Below, piece by piece: positions 8,461 to 17,016 of a stretch of 64,000 bases of DNA. The notes below the pieces were generated by a model that saw only the letters and a list, made by a program, of their open reading frames with translations, searched no databases and was not told the DNA's origin. The number at the start of each line of letters is the position of its first letter. Position 1 is the first letter of the stretch. A program made the translations under genes and the position numbers. The stretch comes from Pseudoselenomonas ruminantium (GTDB taxonomy: Bacteria; Bacillota; Negativicutes; Selenomonadales; Selenomonadaceae): the NCBI RefSeq assembly GCF_900104055.1, contig NZ_FNJQ01000013.1:1-64000 (forward strand), in the 5' to 3' direction.

Positions 8461-10863
8461 CTAATTTATATATTTTTCCACTCTTATATGTTCCCCATCC
8501 GTATAAAACACCACAGCCCCATCTTCATCCGTCCGATATGTCTTGATCCCTTGCTTTGCAAAACGTTTGACCACATCAGGCTTGGGGTGGCCGAAGCTGT
8601 TGTCCGCCCCCACACAAAATACACCATATATTGGCCTCACGGCCTGCAGGAATTCAGGTGAACTTGAGGTGTCGCTGCCGTGATGGCCGGCCTTCAGCAC
8701 GGTGCTGACAGGATTTATGCCTTCTGACAGTAACTGCACTTCTCTTTCCTTGGTCAGGTCTCCCGTAAAGAGGACACTGGCCTTGCCATAACTCAAGCGG
8801 TAGACATTGGAGGCTTCGTTGCCGGTCTTATTATCGCCTTCCTTAAGCGGCGGCGCAAACAAGACCTCAATGGTCACGCCGTCCACCACCAGCTGCTCGC
8901 CCTGCCGGCCAACATGGAATTTATGCAGCAGCGGATCATTATCTCCGAGCTTCATGCTGCGGGCATAATCGAGCACGCCTTCATCTGCCGTTATCACCTG
9001 CGTCACCGGGATTTTCTTCAGGATGGAGCCACAGCCGGCCGCGTGATCTTCATGGGCATGGCTCAGGAAGATGCCATCAAGCCGCAACACGCCATAATGA
9101 AGCAGATATGGCACGTCCACCTTTGCGCCGATATCAAAATTGCCATCCCGTGTGCCGCCCGTATCGAACATGAAAGCATGGCCATGGGGCGTAATGATCA
9201 GCGCCGCATCTCCCTGTCCCACGTCAATGAAATGCACCTGCAATTCCTTTGGCTTTGCCAGATGCATACTGATGACAAAGGCCAGCAATACCAATGCGCC
9301 TATCCCGAGCAGTTTCCGCCTCTGTTTCAACCAGGCAGCAGCTTTCTCCCTTTGCTCCTCCGTCAGCAAAAACAGTCCCAAACCAACATAATACAAAGCA
9401 CTCCAGCCAAAACTCAGGGAAGGAATCCAAACCTGGCTAGCGGGCAGGGCGGCAATCTTGGCCGTCATTTCCGTGACAATGCCCAAAAGCAGGCTGTCGC
9501 AGACAAATACTACACTGCCCACAAATGGCAGGATAAAGGCAACAACGCCCGCAAACAGCCCCAGCACGATCATCAGTTCCACCAAAGGCACCACAATCAG
9601 ATTGGCCAGCAGGGAAGACAGGGACAGCTGATTGAAATACCAGGCCAGTATCGGCAATGTCGCTAATTGCGCGGCCATGGTTATGGAGATGCCTGCGGCC
9701 AGATACTTACTGCAGCCGTGCTCCCGCATATAGTTCTGCCAAACAGGAGCCAGATACAAAAGCCCTGCCGTGGCCAGAAAGGAGAGCTGAAAACTGATAT
9801 GAAAGAGCAATAACGGCGAGATAATCAACATCACCAGCCCGGTCAACAGCAAGATTCGCCGGGCATCCCGTTCCCTGTCCAAAGCCAGTGCCACAAAAGC
9901 CAGCGCGCCCATAATGGCCGAGCGGATTACCGGTGGCACTGCCCCGGCCAGCAGGCTGTAGACGATAATCAGGGCCACCACCAGCACCGCTGTAGTTGCC
10001 TTGGGCAGACGCAACAACGTGCCGAGCACGGCCATCACCGCTGCCAGCAGGCTGATATGGGAACCTGACACGGATAATATGTGCACGATACCAACGGCCG
10101 TAAAATCCTCAACCAGCTCTCTTTTGATGCCATCATAGCCGCCGAACAGCATTGCAAAGATAGCCGCCGCATCGGCTTTGGGCATGACCTGCTCCATGCG
10201 CTCCCGATAATGTCGGCGGATTTCCACCAGCTTGCGCTGGAATACTGCCGTATCCACTGCGGTGACTTTTATCCCCTGTTTTCCCGCTGAAAGTGACGCT
10301 GTGATGCCCTGGCTTTTCAGCAGCATCTTTGTATCAATCTGGCCGGGATTCTGGTAGCCGTGCGGGGAACGCACCTTGCCCGTTGCACTTACCTTATCTC
10401 CAATCTGCACCGTCGGGGCCTTATGGCTATGGGCATAAATATACAGGCCGCCACTGCCCTTCTGCCAATCCTCCCCTTGCTTTTTTACTCTCGTCACATC
10501 AATGAGATAACGCTGTTTCTGTCCGCCCTGACCATCTTCGCTCAGACGCGGCTCTTCGCGCAATATCCCCTCCACCTTGACCGTTTCCCGGGCCAAATGG
10601 GAAATATCCGCTGCTAGCAGGGTATCCACCGCTAAAAAACGCAGCATGCCCAGCAGGAAAAACAATAGCGCCAATGCCAGTCCTGTCCATTTCTGTGCAC
10701 GATAACAACCATAAGCTGACAATAGCCCCAATACGATAATGCCTGCCAGTATCATGCCCCATGTCAGATGGACAAGACTCGCCGCAGAAATCCCTGCACC
10801 AAGAGAAAACAGCAATATTCCCAGAAAAGCTTCCTGCCCTTGACCAATATGCATGGCCTTCAC
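8461..10863 (-). CDS. comEC: ComEC/Rec2 DNA-uptake channel protein
   Basis: Inner-membrane channel for single-stranded DNA uptake in natural transformation. The 800-residue length fits the full family architecture: N-terminal membrane helices with an OB-like segment (about 70-180), the Competence domain of many helices (about 230-490, including LSVSGSHISLLAAVMA), and a C-terminal metallo-beta-lactamase domain (about 545-800) with DVGQGDAALI, FDTGG, LSHAHEDHAAG and KAGHHGSDTSSS. The zinc-ligand motif reads HAHEDH. Start is GTG at 10863 or ATG at 10854. It follows comEA by only 6 nt, so the two form an operon, as in many Firmicutes. Along with the prepilin peptidase at 61988 it suggests capacity for transformation. 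Confidence 0.93.
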   Translation of the reverse strand: MKAMHIGQGQEAFLGILLFSLGAGISAASLVHLTWGMILAGIIVLGLLSAYGCYRAQKWTGLALALLFFLLGMLRFLAVDTLLAADISHLARETVKVEGILREEPRLSEDGQGGQKQRYLIDVTRVKKQGEDWQKGSGGLYIYAHSHKAPTVQIGDKVSATGKVRSPHGYQNPGQIDTKMLLKSQGITASLSAGKQGIKVTAVDTAVFQRKLVEIRRHYRERMEQVMPKADAAAIFAMLFGGYDGIKRELVEDFTAVGIVHILSVSGSHISLLAAVMAVLGTLLRLPKATTAVLVVALIIVYSLLAGAVPPVIRSAIMGALAFVALALDRERDARRILLLTGLVMLIISPLLLFHISFQLSFLATAGLLYLAPVWQNYMREHGCSKYLAAGISITMAAQLATLPILAWYFNQLSLSSLLANLIVVPLVELMIVLGLFAGVVAFILPFVGSVVFVCDSLLLGIVTEMTAKIAALPASQVWIPSLSFGWSALYYVGLGLFLLTEEQREKAAAWLKQRRKLLGIGALVLLAFVISMHLAKPKELQVHFIDVGQGDAALIITPHGHAFMFDTGGTRDGNFDIGAKVDVPYLLHYGVLRLDGIFLSHAHEDHAAGCGSILKKIPVTQVITADEGVLDYARSMKLGDNDPLLHKFHVGRQGEQLVVDGVTIEVLFAPPLKEGDNKTGNEASNVYRLSYGKASVLFTGDLTKEREVQLLSEGINPVSTVLKAGHHGSDTSSSPEFLQAVRPIYGVFCVGADNSFGHPKPDVVKRFAKQGIKTYRTDEDGAVVFYTDGEHIRVEKYIN

Positions 10864-10869
10864 GCTTTC

Positions 10870-11448
10870 TCAAATACAGATCTTATCCTTCAGCTTGGCA
10901 AATTTCGCGTCCCCAATGCCGCGGATTTTCTTGATATCCTCGATGGACTGGAACGCCCCTTCTGTTTCCCGGTACTCAATGATCCGCTTGGCCATGGCCG
11001 GGCCGATTCCCGGCAAGGTGTCGAGTGCCTTCTCGTCTGCCGTATTGATATTGACCTTTTCTCCATTGTCCGCTGACTTTGACTTGTCTGACCGGTCATT
11101 TTGACTGCCATTTGCGGCGGGATTTTTCTCCGGCACTTTCAGCTGCTGGCCATCCTTCAAGGCCTGTGCCATATTGACTTTTTCGCTGTCCGCAGTTGGC
11201 AGCAGACCGCCGCAAACATTGACTGCATCGGCCGCCCGCGCTCCCTCCGGCACCTTCACCAAGCCCGGCTTGTTTACCGCCCCTGTCACATAAACCGTAA
11301 TCTCCTTTGCCGGCAGATCACCGTCACTTGTTCCTGCTGACTCCAGCACCGCAGACTGCTCTTCCTGATAAAGCCCATAATAGGTGCCGCTCGCTGCTGC
11401 AATCACGATAATCAGCAGGATAAACATTGCCTTTTTGTACATTGGCAT
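10870..11448 (-). CDS. comEA: ComEA-type DNA receptor
   Basis: Membrane-anchored DNA-binding protein that delivers DNA to ComEC. In the 192 residues I see an N-terminal anchor (AMFILLIIVIAAASGTYYG), an SLBB domain (about 48-95: ITVYVTGAVNKPGLVKVPEG), a polar low-complexity linker (about 105-130), and a C-terminal double helix-hairpin-helix (KVNINTADEKALDTLPGIGPAMAKRIIEYR ... KKIRGIGDAKFAKL, quoted in two parts). The linker codons at 11074-11105 contain several TGAC/GTCA units, including a 16-bp stretch identical to one in the terminator at 15057-15072, so a repeat may have inserted into or expanded in this tolerant linker. Confidence 0.93.
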   Translation of the reverse strand: MPMYKKAMFILLIIVIAAASGTYYGLYQEEQSAVLESAGTSDGDLPAKEITVYVTGAVNKPGLVKVPEGARAADAVNVCGGLLPTADSEKVNMAQALKDGQQLKVPEKNPAANGSQNDRSDKSKSADNGEKVNINTADEKALDTLPGIGPAMAKRIIEYRETEGAFQSIEDIKKIRGIGDAKFAKLKDKICI

Positions 11449-11506
11449 TGTACCTCACCGCCTTTTATCCATTGTAACTATACACCTGCTACTTCGCGGG
11501 CAAGAA

Positions 11507-11534
11507 AAAAACTCCTGCCGCAACAGGAGTTTTT
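11507..11534 (-). terminator. Terminator of serA
   Basis: A perfect 7-bp GC-rich stem (ACTCCTG/CAGGAGT), extended by A/T pairs, with a 6-nt loop and a run of seven T on the minus strand. It lies 17 nt past the serA stop. Confidence 0.85.
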
Positions 11535-11550
11535 CTGCCTATTATTTTAA

Positions 11551-13137
11551 TCAAACCGCATAGAAGTTCACGAGCTTGGCATCCAAAATGCCGTCAATGC
11601 CCTTGACGTCCTTGAGTACTGCGGCAGGGATATCATGGTCAATGGTCAGTACCATCAGGCTCTTGCCTTCGACTTCCGTCTTGCCCACCTGCATGCCGGA
11701 AATATTGATGCCATGAACCCCCAGGAAGGTACCGATCGTACCAATAACGCCCGGTTTGTTGATATGCGGGCAGACGAGGATGCGGGCCTGCGGATCTACG
11801 TCCACGCGGAACTTGTTGATGCGCACGATGCGGGCTTCGCTGCCAAAGAGCGTGCCCTGTACCGTCAGCGTCTTGCCACCGCCAATATCGGCCTTGACCG
11901 TAATCAGGTTGGCAAAATCTTCGGCTTCCTTCTTCTTGACTTCCGTGACTTTGACGCCGCGTTCTTTAGCCAGGCCAGGCGCATTGACGTAGTTCACGTC
12001 GTTTTCCATGATGGGATTCAGCAGGCCTTTGATCACAGCCGTGGTCAGCATGCCGGTATTGACTTCAGTGATCTCGCCATTGTAGGTGACTTCCACCTTT
12101 TTGACCGGAGCTTCTGCCAAAGCAGCCACCGTGCCGCCCAAGCGCTCTGCCAAGGGCAGATAGGGGGCAATGACCTTCATGACCTGCGGGGAAACCGGCG
12201 CCATATTGACTGCCGTAGCCACCGGCTCACCCTTGAGGGCAGCCAGGATACCTTCGGATACATCGAGGGATACACCAACCTGTGCTTCAACCGTGGAAGC
12301 ACCCAGATGCGGCGTCAGTACGATGCCCGGCACACCAACCAGCGGATGGTCAGAGCCCACCGGTTCACTCGTGAATACGTCGATAGCCGCGCCAGCCACG
12401 ATGCCCTGCTTGACTGCTTCGGCCAGATCCTCTTCGACGATGATGCCGCCGCGGGCACAGTTCACGAGACGCACGCCCTTCTTCATCTTCTTCATCTGTT
12501 CCATGCCGATCATACCCTTGGTATCCGGCGTCAGCGGCATATGCACCGTGATGAAGTCGGACTGGGTGATGACATCGTCAAGCGTGCCAACGGTCACACC
12601 CAAATCTTTGGCCCGGTCTTCATTGATATAGGGATCATAAGCAATGACATTCATATCAAAGGCCATCGCGCGTTTAGCCACGCCGGAACCGATACGCCCC
12701 ATACCGATAACGCCGAGCGTCTTGTTCCGCAGTTCCACGCCCACATACTTCTTGCGATTCCACTCGCCTTTCTGCATGGTTTCATTGGCAATGGGGATAT
12801 TACGGGACATCGCCAGCATCATGGCCATGGTGTGCTCCGTCGCAGCAATAGTGTTGCCGCCCGGGGAGTTGATGACGATAATGCCTTTAGCCGTAGCTGC
12901 CGGGATATCAATATTATCCACGCCGACACCCGCACGGCCGATAATCTTCAGATTCTCTGCCCGATTGATGACCTCAGCGGTCACCTTGGAAGCTGAACGC
13001 ACCATCAGGGCATCATACTGAGGAATGATCTCCAGCAGTTCTTCGGCGGAAAGCTTGTCCCGCACATCCACTTCAAATTCCTTCTGCAAGAGCTCAATGC
13101 CCTTCGGCGAAATACCATCAGCAGCCAAAACCTTCAT
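11551..13137 (-). CDS. serA: D-3-phosphoglycerate dehydrogenase, long ACT-domain form
   Basis: First committed step of serine synthesis: oxidises 3-phosphoglycerate with NAD. The 528-residue length is that of the long form: substrate-binding and nucleotide-binding domains (GVIGMGRIGSGVAKRA; VNCARGGIIVEEDLAEA; LTPHLGAST with the catalytic histidine), an intervening domain (about 320-450) and a C-terminal ACT domain (about 455-528, beginning near ILVCPHINKPGVIGTIG) that usually mediates serine feedback. The start ATG at 13137 has GGAG 8 nt upstream. It has its own promoter and terminator and is transcribed away from the carboxyltransferase gene. Confidence 0.97.
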   Translation of the reverse strand: MKVLAADGISPKGIELLQKEFEVDVRDKLSAEELLEIIPQYDALMVRSASKVTAEVINRAENLKIIGRAGVGVDNIDIPAATAKGIIVINSPGGNTIAATEHTMAMMLAMSRNIPIANETMQKGEWNRKKYVGVELRNKTLGVIGMGRIGSGVAKRAMAFDMNVIAYDPYINEDRAKDLGVTVGTLDDVITQSDFITVHMPLTPDTKGMIGMEQMKKMKKGVRLVNCARGGIIVEEDLAEAVKQGIVAGAAIDVFTSEPVGSDHPLVGVPGIVLTPHLGASTVEAQVGVSLDVSEGILAALKGEPVATAVNMAPVSPQVMKVIAPYLPLAERLGGTVAALAEAPVKKVEVTYNGEITEVNTGMLTTAVIKGLLNPIMENDVNYVNAPGLAKERGVKVTEVKKKEAEDFANLITVKADIGGGKTLTVQGTLFGSEARIVRINKFRVDVDPQARILVCPHINKPGVIGTIGTFLGVHGINISGMQVGKTEVEGKSLMVLTIDHDIPAAVLKDVKGIDGILDAKLVNFYAV

Positions 13138-13175
13138 ATCAATCGCTCCTTAAAATCAAAATCAATCACTATTCC

Positions 13176-13204
13176 ATTATAAGTTATCCACTTTGTAGTA
13201 TCAA
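13176..13204 (-). promoter_or_regulatory. Putative promoter of serA
   Basis: Minus-strand TTGATA, 17-bp spacer, TATAAT, ending about 40 nt upstream of the serA start. Confidence 0.65.
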
Positions 13205-13404
13205 GTGTGTTTTTCAGAAAAACACAATTTATTTTTTTTACCATCTTTTGTAACTTTTTCGTGTAAAATATAAACAGTATAACAACAAATCCCGACTCAT
13301 CATACCTATTATCTGGCTTCCTTCCGTAAATTGTCCATATTTTACGATAATCTACGTCTATTATTCCAATTAGTTATGGTATGGGAAAAAAATCACGTTA
13401 TTCA

Positions 13405-13433
13405 TTGACAAAGCCATAATTAGCACCTATACT
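13405..13433 (+). promoter_or_regulatory. Putative promoter of the carboxyltransferase gene
   Basis: Consensus TTGACA, exactly 17 bp, then TATACT. Transcription would start near 13440, leaving a leader of about 140 nt. The rest of the 13138-13582 gap is AT-rich with no other gene. Confidence 0.7.
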
Positions 13434-13533
13434 ATGCTTGTGATGTTAAATTTTGTGATGCTGCAAAAACTTAGTATCTACGCTGACTCATAAAGTTTTC
13501 ATACTATGTTTTTCCAGCTCGTCACGGATAAAG

Positions 13534-13556
13534 ACGCATAACTAATATTTATGCGT
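13534..13556 (+). promoter_or_regulatory. Inverted repeat in the leader of the carboxyltransferase gene
   Basis: A perfect 8-bp inverted repeat, ACGCATAA and TTATGCGT with a 7-nt spacer, ends 13 nt before the Shine-Dalgarno sequence. It could be a protein operator or a short RNA hairpin; nothing in the window identifies a regulator. Confidence 0.35.
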
Positions 13557-13582
13557 AAATAATTCAGAGGAGAGTGTTAGTT

Positions 13583-14971
13583 ATGGCAAAGAAACCCGTA
13601 AAAATCATGGAGACCGTCCTGCGTGATGGTCACCAGTCTTTGTGTGCCACTCGCATGCGCATTGAGGATATGCTTCCTCAGCTGAAAGCCCTGGATGCAG
13701 TGGGATACAAAGCCCTGGAAGCATGGGGCGGTGCTACGTTTGATACCTGCCTGCGTTTCCTGGGTGAAGATCCCTGGGAACGTTTGGACACGTTGAAGGC
13801 TAATCTCAAGACGCCAATCCAGATGCTCCTGCGCGGTCAGAATCTTCTTGGCTATAACCACTACTCCAATGATGTTGTGGAAAAATTCGTCAGACATGCT
13901 TCCGCACATGGCGTTGGCGTGTTCCGTATCTTCGATGCACTGAACGATGTCCGCAACCTGAAGGTCGCTATCGAAGCAGCACTCGCCTGCCCGGAAAAGC
14001 CGGAAGTACAGGGCTGCCTCGTTTACACCATCAGCCCGGTCCACACTAATGAAAAGTTCGTTGAACTGGCCAAGGAACTGCAGGAAATGGGCTGCCATTC
14101 CGTCTGCATCAAGGATATGTCCGGCCTGCTGAAACCTTACGTTGCTGAAGACCTGGTCAAGAAACTCAAAGCCGCTCTGGACATCCCTGTTGAACTGCAC
14201 ACGCACTGCACTTCCGGTTTTGGCCATGCTACTTACCTCAAAGCTGTCGAAGCTGGTGTCGATATCATCGATACGGCTCTGGCTCCGTTCTCCTCTGACA
14301 CCTCCCAGCCTTGCACCGAAACCATGGTCCGCGCTTTGGAAGGCACGGAATATGATACGGGCATTGACGTACAGAAGCTCACGCCGATTTCCAAACACTT
14401 CCTCGAAGTCAAGAAACGCGTCATCAACGAATTCAACCTCAAAGGTTATTTCGATATCAACCCGAATGTTCTGGACTTCCAGATTCCGGGCGGCATGCTC
14501 TCCAACCTGGCTAACCAGCTCAAGGAAGCCGGCATGGAAGATAAATATCAGGAACTGCTCGACGAAATGCCACGCGTCCGCAAAGACCTTGGCTATCCGC
14601 CGCTCGTTACGCCGTCTTCCCAGATCGTGGGCACCATGGCAACCTTCAATGTCATGAGCGGCGAACGCTACAAGATGGTACCGACGGAATTCAAAGACCT
14701 GGCTCGCGGCAAGTTCGGCCGCACGCCTGTTCCTGTGGAGAAAGATTTCCTCACCAAGACGCTGGGCATTGCACCGGAAGATATCATCGAAGACTGCTCC
14801 GTGGAAGATGCTAAGGCTACGACCTTCGCTGAATTCGAAGCCGAACTCAAGGAAAAAGGCTTCCTGAACCCGTCTGAAGAAGATGTCCTCTCCTATGCCC
14901 TGTTCCCGCAGGTTGCCGAGGAATTCTTCCAGAAACATTATCAGAAGGTAACGGCTTACAAGCGTTCCTAA
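13583..14971 (+). CDS. Biotin-dependent carboxyltransferase subunit (oxaloacetate decarboxylase alpha / pyruvate carboxylase B type)
   Basis: Transfers carboxyl groups between oxaloacetate/pyruvate and carboxybiotin. A 462-residue protein beginning MAKKPVKIMETVLRD; GGAG lies 10 nt before the ATG at 13583, which is better than the GTG at 13574. Seen: ETVLRDGHQSL near the N-terminus with the metal-binding aspartate, LRGQNLLGY, CIKDMSGLLKP with the lysine that is normally carboxylated, ELHTHCTSGFGH (metal-binding histidines) and the C-terminal conserved PYC_OADA domain. No biotin-attachment (MKM) domain follows, so biotin must be carried by a separate subunit. It stands alone; no beta/gamma pump subunit or transcarboxylase partner is nearby, so the exact complex (decarboxylase, pyruvate carboxylase or transcarboxylase 5S) cannot be fixed. 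Confidence 0.88.
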   Translation: MAKKPVKIMETVLRDGHQSLCATRMRIEDMLPQLKALDAVGYKALEAWGGATFDTCLRFLGEDPWERLDTLKANLKTPIQMLLRGQNLLGYNHYSNDVVEKFVRHASAHGVGVFRIFDALNDVRNLKVAIEAALACPEKPEVQGCLVYTISPVHTNEKFVELAKELQEMGCHSVCIKDMSGLLKPYVAEDLVKKLKAALDIPVELHTHCTSGFGHATYLKAVEAGVDIIDTALAPFSSDTSQPCTETMVRALEGTEYDTGIDVQKLTPISKHFLEVKKRVINEFNLKGYFDINPNVLDFQIPGGMLSNLANQLKEAGMEDKYQELLDEMPRVRKDLGYPPLVTPSSQIVGTMATFNVMSGERYKMVPTEFKDLARGKFGRTPVPVEKDFLTKTLGIAPEDIIEDCSVEDAKATTFAEFEAELKEKGFLNPSEEDVLSYALFPQVAEEFFQKHYQKVTAYKRS

Positions 14972-14996
14972 CATATAGTCAATACTGCCATGTCAC

Positions 14997-15035
14997 AAAA
15001 AGGGCTGACCAGAACACCGACTGGTCAGCCCTTTT
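14997..15035 (+). terminator. Terminator of the carboxyltransferase gene
   Basis: Strong hairpin: GGGCTGACCAG pairs with CTGGTCAGCCC, with an 8-nt loop and flanking A and T runs. It may act in both directions. Confidence 0.85.
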
Positions 15036-15046
15036 ATTGGACAAAA

Positions 15047-15086
15047 AATGCCATCCGACCGGTCATTTTGACAGTCAGATGGCATT
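15047..15086 (-). terminator. Terminator of the MBL-fold hydrolase gene, containing a TGAC/GTCA repeat
   Basis: A 9-bp stem (AATGCCATC/GATGGCATT) followed on the minus strand by TTTTTTG, just 3 nt past the stop at 15089. Its loop carries GACCGGTCATTTTGAC (15057-15072), identical to a stretch inside comEA. Confidence 0.75.
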
Positions 15087-15088
15087 AA

Positions 15089-15730
15089 TTATTTCAGACG
15101 CCCTGCGTACCAGGGCATGTTTCTTTCATGTTCCACGGTAGTTTCCTCGGAATGGGCACTCAAAAGTATCGTTTCCTCGGGCAGTGTCAGGATGCGCTCT
15201 GTGATCTTGCTCAGCAGGGTTTCCTCATCGCCGCCGGGCAGGTCCGTGCGGCCGTAGCTTTCGCGGAAGACGCAATCGCCGACGAAGGCAATACCGTCCT
15301 GCTCACTGTAATAGATGCAGCCGTCGCTGGTATGACCGGGGACATGGCGGAGCTGCAGCTGGAAATCAGGCTTGTCCTTCAAGGTGATTACGGCATCATC
15401 CGACAGGTAATTCACATCATGCAGGGTAATGCCTGCCCCAAGCTGATTAGAGAGATTCCAGGCAGGATTTTCGGCATAGATCTTGCCGTTTTCCTGCATA
15501 TAGACCTCTGCGCCCCAGGCTGCCTGCAATTCATTTACAGCAGCGATATGGTCGAAATGGCCATGCGTCAGCAGGATCTTTTCGATGACAAAGCCGCGTT
15601 CCTCCGCAATTTTCTTGAGCTTAGCGGCTTCGGCACCCGGATCGATGATGAAGCCATGCTTGCTTTCCTCATCCACGTAGAAGTAGACATTTGTGGGCAG
15701 ATATTCCGTGACCGTAACCTGCAAAATCAT
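15089..15730 (-). CDS. MBL-fold metallohydrolase (glyoxalase II-like)
   Basis: Cytoplasmic zinc hydrolase of the metallo-beta-lactamase fold, 213 residues. Seen: LLTHGHFDHIAA (the HxHxDH motif), HVPGHTSDGC (next metal histidine), FVGDCVF (bridging aspartate) and LLSAHSEETT at the C-terminus (last histidine). The family includes glyoxalase II and thioester or sulfur-cleaving enzymes; the substrate here is unknown. The ATG at 15730 follows GAGGTG by 6 nt, better than the GTG at 15739. It lies 19 nt after the plsC stop and is the last gene of a leftward series. Confidence 0.85.
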   Translation of the reverse strand: MILQVTVTEYLPTNVYFYVDEESKHGFIIDPGAEAAKLKKIAEERGFVIEKILLTHGHFDHIAAVNELQAAWGAEVYMQENGKIYAENPAWNLSNQLGAGITLHDVNYLSDDAVITLKDKPDFQLQLRHVPGHTSDGCIYYSEQDGIAFVGDCVFRESYGRTDLPGGDEETLLSKITERILTLPEETILLSAHSEETTVEHERNMPWYAGRLK

Positions 15731-15749
15731 GTTTCTCACCTCATATTCG

Positions 15750-16349
15750 TCAGTCCTGGTATTCGGCTTTCATGGCGGCGATCTTATCCATGATGCTCTG
15801 GGAGAAAGCAGCCAGTGCTTCCTTGTCCTTATGGTCGCCTTCAAATCTCATGGGCTCACCGTAGATGACCTTGAGCTTCGGAAAGTGTCCGCCGTTGGCA
15901 AAGATCTTATCGGTGCCAATGATGGCGGCCGGCACGATTGGCGCCTTGCTCATGGCGGCGATCAGGCCGACACCGGCTTCGGCTTTGCCCAATTTGCCCG
16001 TGCGGCTGCGAGTGCCTTCGGGAAACAGGCCTAAACATCTGCCCTCTTTCAAGACCTGCATGGCAGCTTTGATGGCGCCACGGTCAGCGGCTCCGCGCTT
16101 CACCGGGAAGGCATGGCAGGCGGTGATGGCCCGACCGAAGATGGGGTTCTTGAAGAGTTCAATCTTGGCCATATAGCTGACCGGCCGGTGCAGGAACGTA
16201 GCCACCAAAGGCGGGTCCCAGTTGCTCATATGGTTGGCGGCCAGGATTACTGCGCCGTCCTTAGGCATATTCTCCCGGCCATAGATTTCGGCGCGAAAGA
16301 ATAATTTGAAAAACAGACCAAATATCAATTGCAATAGACTATATAACAT
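15750..16349 (-). CDS. plsC: 1-acyl-sn-glycerol-3-phosphate acyltransferase
   Basis: Adds the second acyl chain in phosphatidic acid synthesis at the inner membrane. The 199 residues contain the catalytic NHMSNWD (H(X4)D), the PVKRG segment and FPEGTRS, after a hydrophobic N-terminus (LLQLIFGLFFKLFF). The ATG at 16349 has GAGGTG 6 nt upstream; that Shine-Dalgarno lies in the end of cmk, so the genes are coupled. A longer frame reaching 16400 would overlap cmk needlessly. The aroA-cmk-plsC order recalls the Firmicute cmk clusters. Confidence 0.9.
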   Translation of the reverse strand: MLYSLLQLIFGLFFKLFFRAEIYGRENMPKDGAVILAANHMSNWDPPLVATFLHRPVSYMAKIELFKNPIFGRAITACHAFPVKRGAADRGAIKAAMQVLKEGRCLGLFPEGTRSRTGKLGKAEAGVGLIAAMSKAPIVPAAIIGTDKIFANGGHFPKLKVIYGEPMRFEGDHKDKEALAAFSQSIMDKIAAMKAEYQD

Positions 16350-16359
16350 GGAACGCACC

Positions 16360-17016
16360 TCATTTGCACATGGCGAGGATGCGCTCAACCACTTCGTCAA
16401 TGGAAAGGCCCGTGGTATCGAGCAGGGTTGCGTCCTCGGCCTGCACCAGTGGGCTGATTTCCCGTTCGCTGTCAGCCTTGTCGCGGGCAGCGATATCGGC
16501 CTTCATCTGTTCCATGTCGATGGTGTAACCTTTTTCCGTCAGCTCCTTGTGGCGGCGGCGGGCACGTTCTTCAATGGAAGCAGTCAGGAAAATCTTAACG
16601 TCCGCATTGGGCAGGACGTTGGTAGCGATATCGCGGCCGTCCATAAGCACGCTGCCCCGCTCACCCATCTTACGCTGGAGGTCAACCATCTTTTCACGGA
16701 CAGGACCGAGGGCGGCCACCTGGGATACGATGGCGCTGACTTCCGGGGTGCGGATTTCGCCGGTTACATCGGTGCCGTCCACGGTTACCGTGGTCTTGCC
16801 GTCCTTGTACTGAAGGTTCACATCAATATCCTTGACCACCTCGAGAATCAGTTCGTCGGTGACTTCCTTCTTCTGCTGCAGGGTTTTCCAAGCTACGGCG
16901 CGGTACATAGCGCCCGTGTCGATATAGGTATAGCCCAGCTTCCTGGCGGCCAGTTGTGCCACCGTGCTCTTGCCTGCTCCGGCAGGGCCGTCGATTGCTA
17001 CTACTAAGTTCTTCAT
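16360..17016 (-). CDS. cmk: Cytidylate kinase
   Basis: Phosphorylates CMP and dCMP with ATP. The 218-residue product has the P-loop GPAGAGKST near its start, YIDTGAMYRAVAW and LMDGRDIATNVLPNADVKIFL (quoted as the conserved DGRDI-T region), as in bacterial CMP kinases. Its ATG overlaps the aroA stop by one base (TAATG), so it is translationally coupled. Confidence 0.96.
   Translation of the reverse strand: MKNLVVAIDGPAGAGKSTVAQLAARKLGYTYIDTGAMYRAVAWKTLQQKKEVTDELILEVVKDIDVNLQYKDGKTTVTVDGTDVTGEIRTPEVSAIVSQVAALGPVREKMVDLQRKMGERGSVLMDGRDIATNVLPNADVKIFLTASIEERARRRHKELTEKGYTIDMEQMKADIAARDKADSEREISPLVQAEDATLLDTTGLSIDEVVERILAMCK

Noticed and set aside
13577-14974. 465-codon open frame on the minus strand opposite the carboxyltransferase gene
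   Set aside because: It mirrors a strongly conserved gene with codon bias that removes stops on the opposite strand; no Shine-Dalgarno and no protein-like motif pattern.
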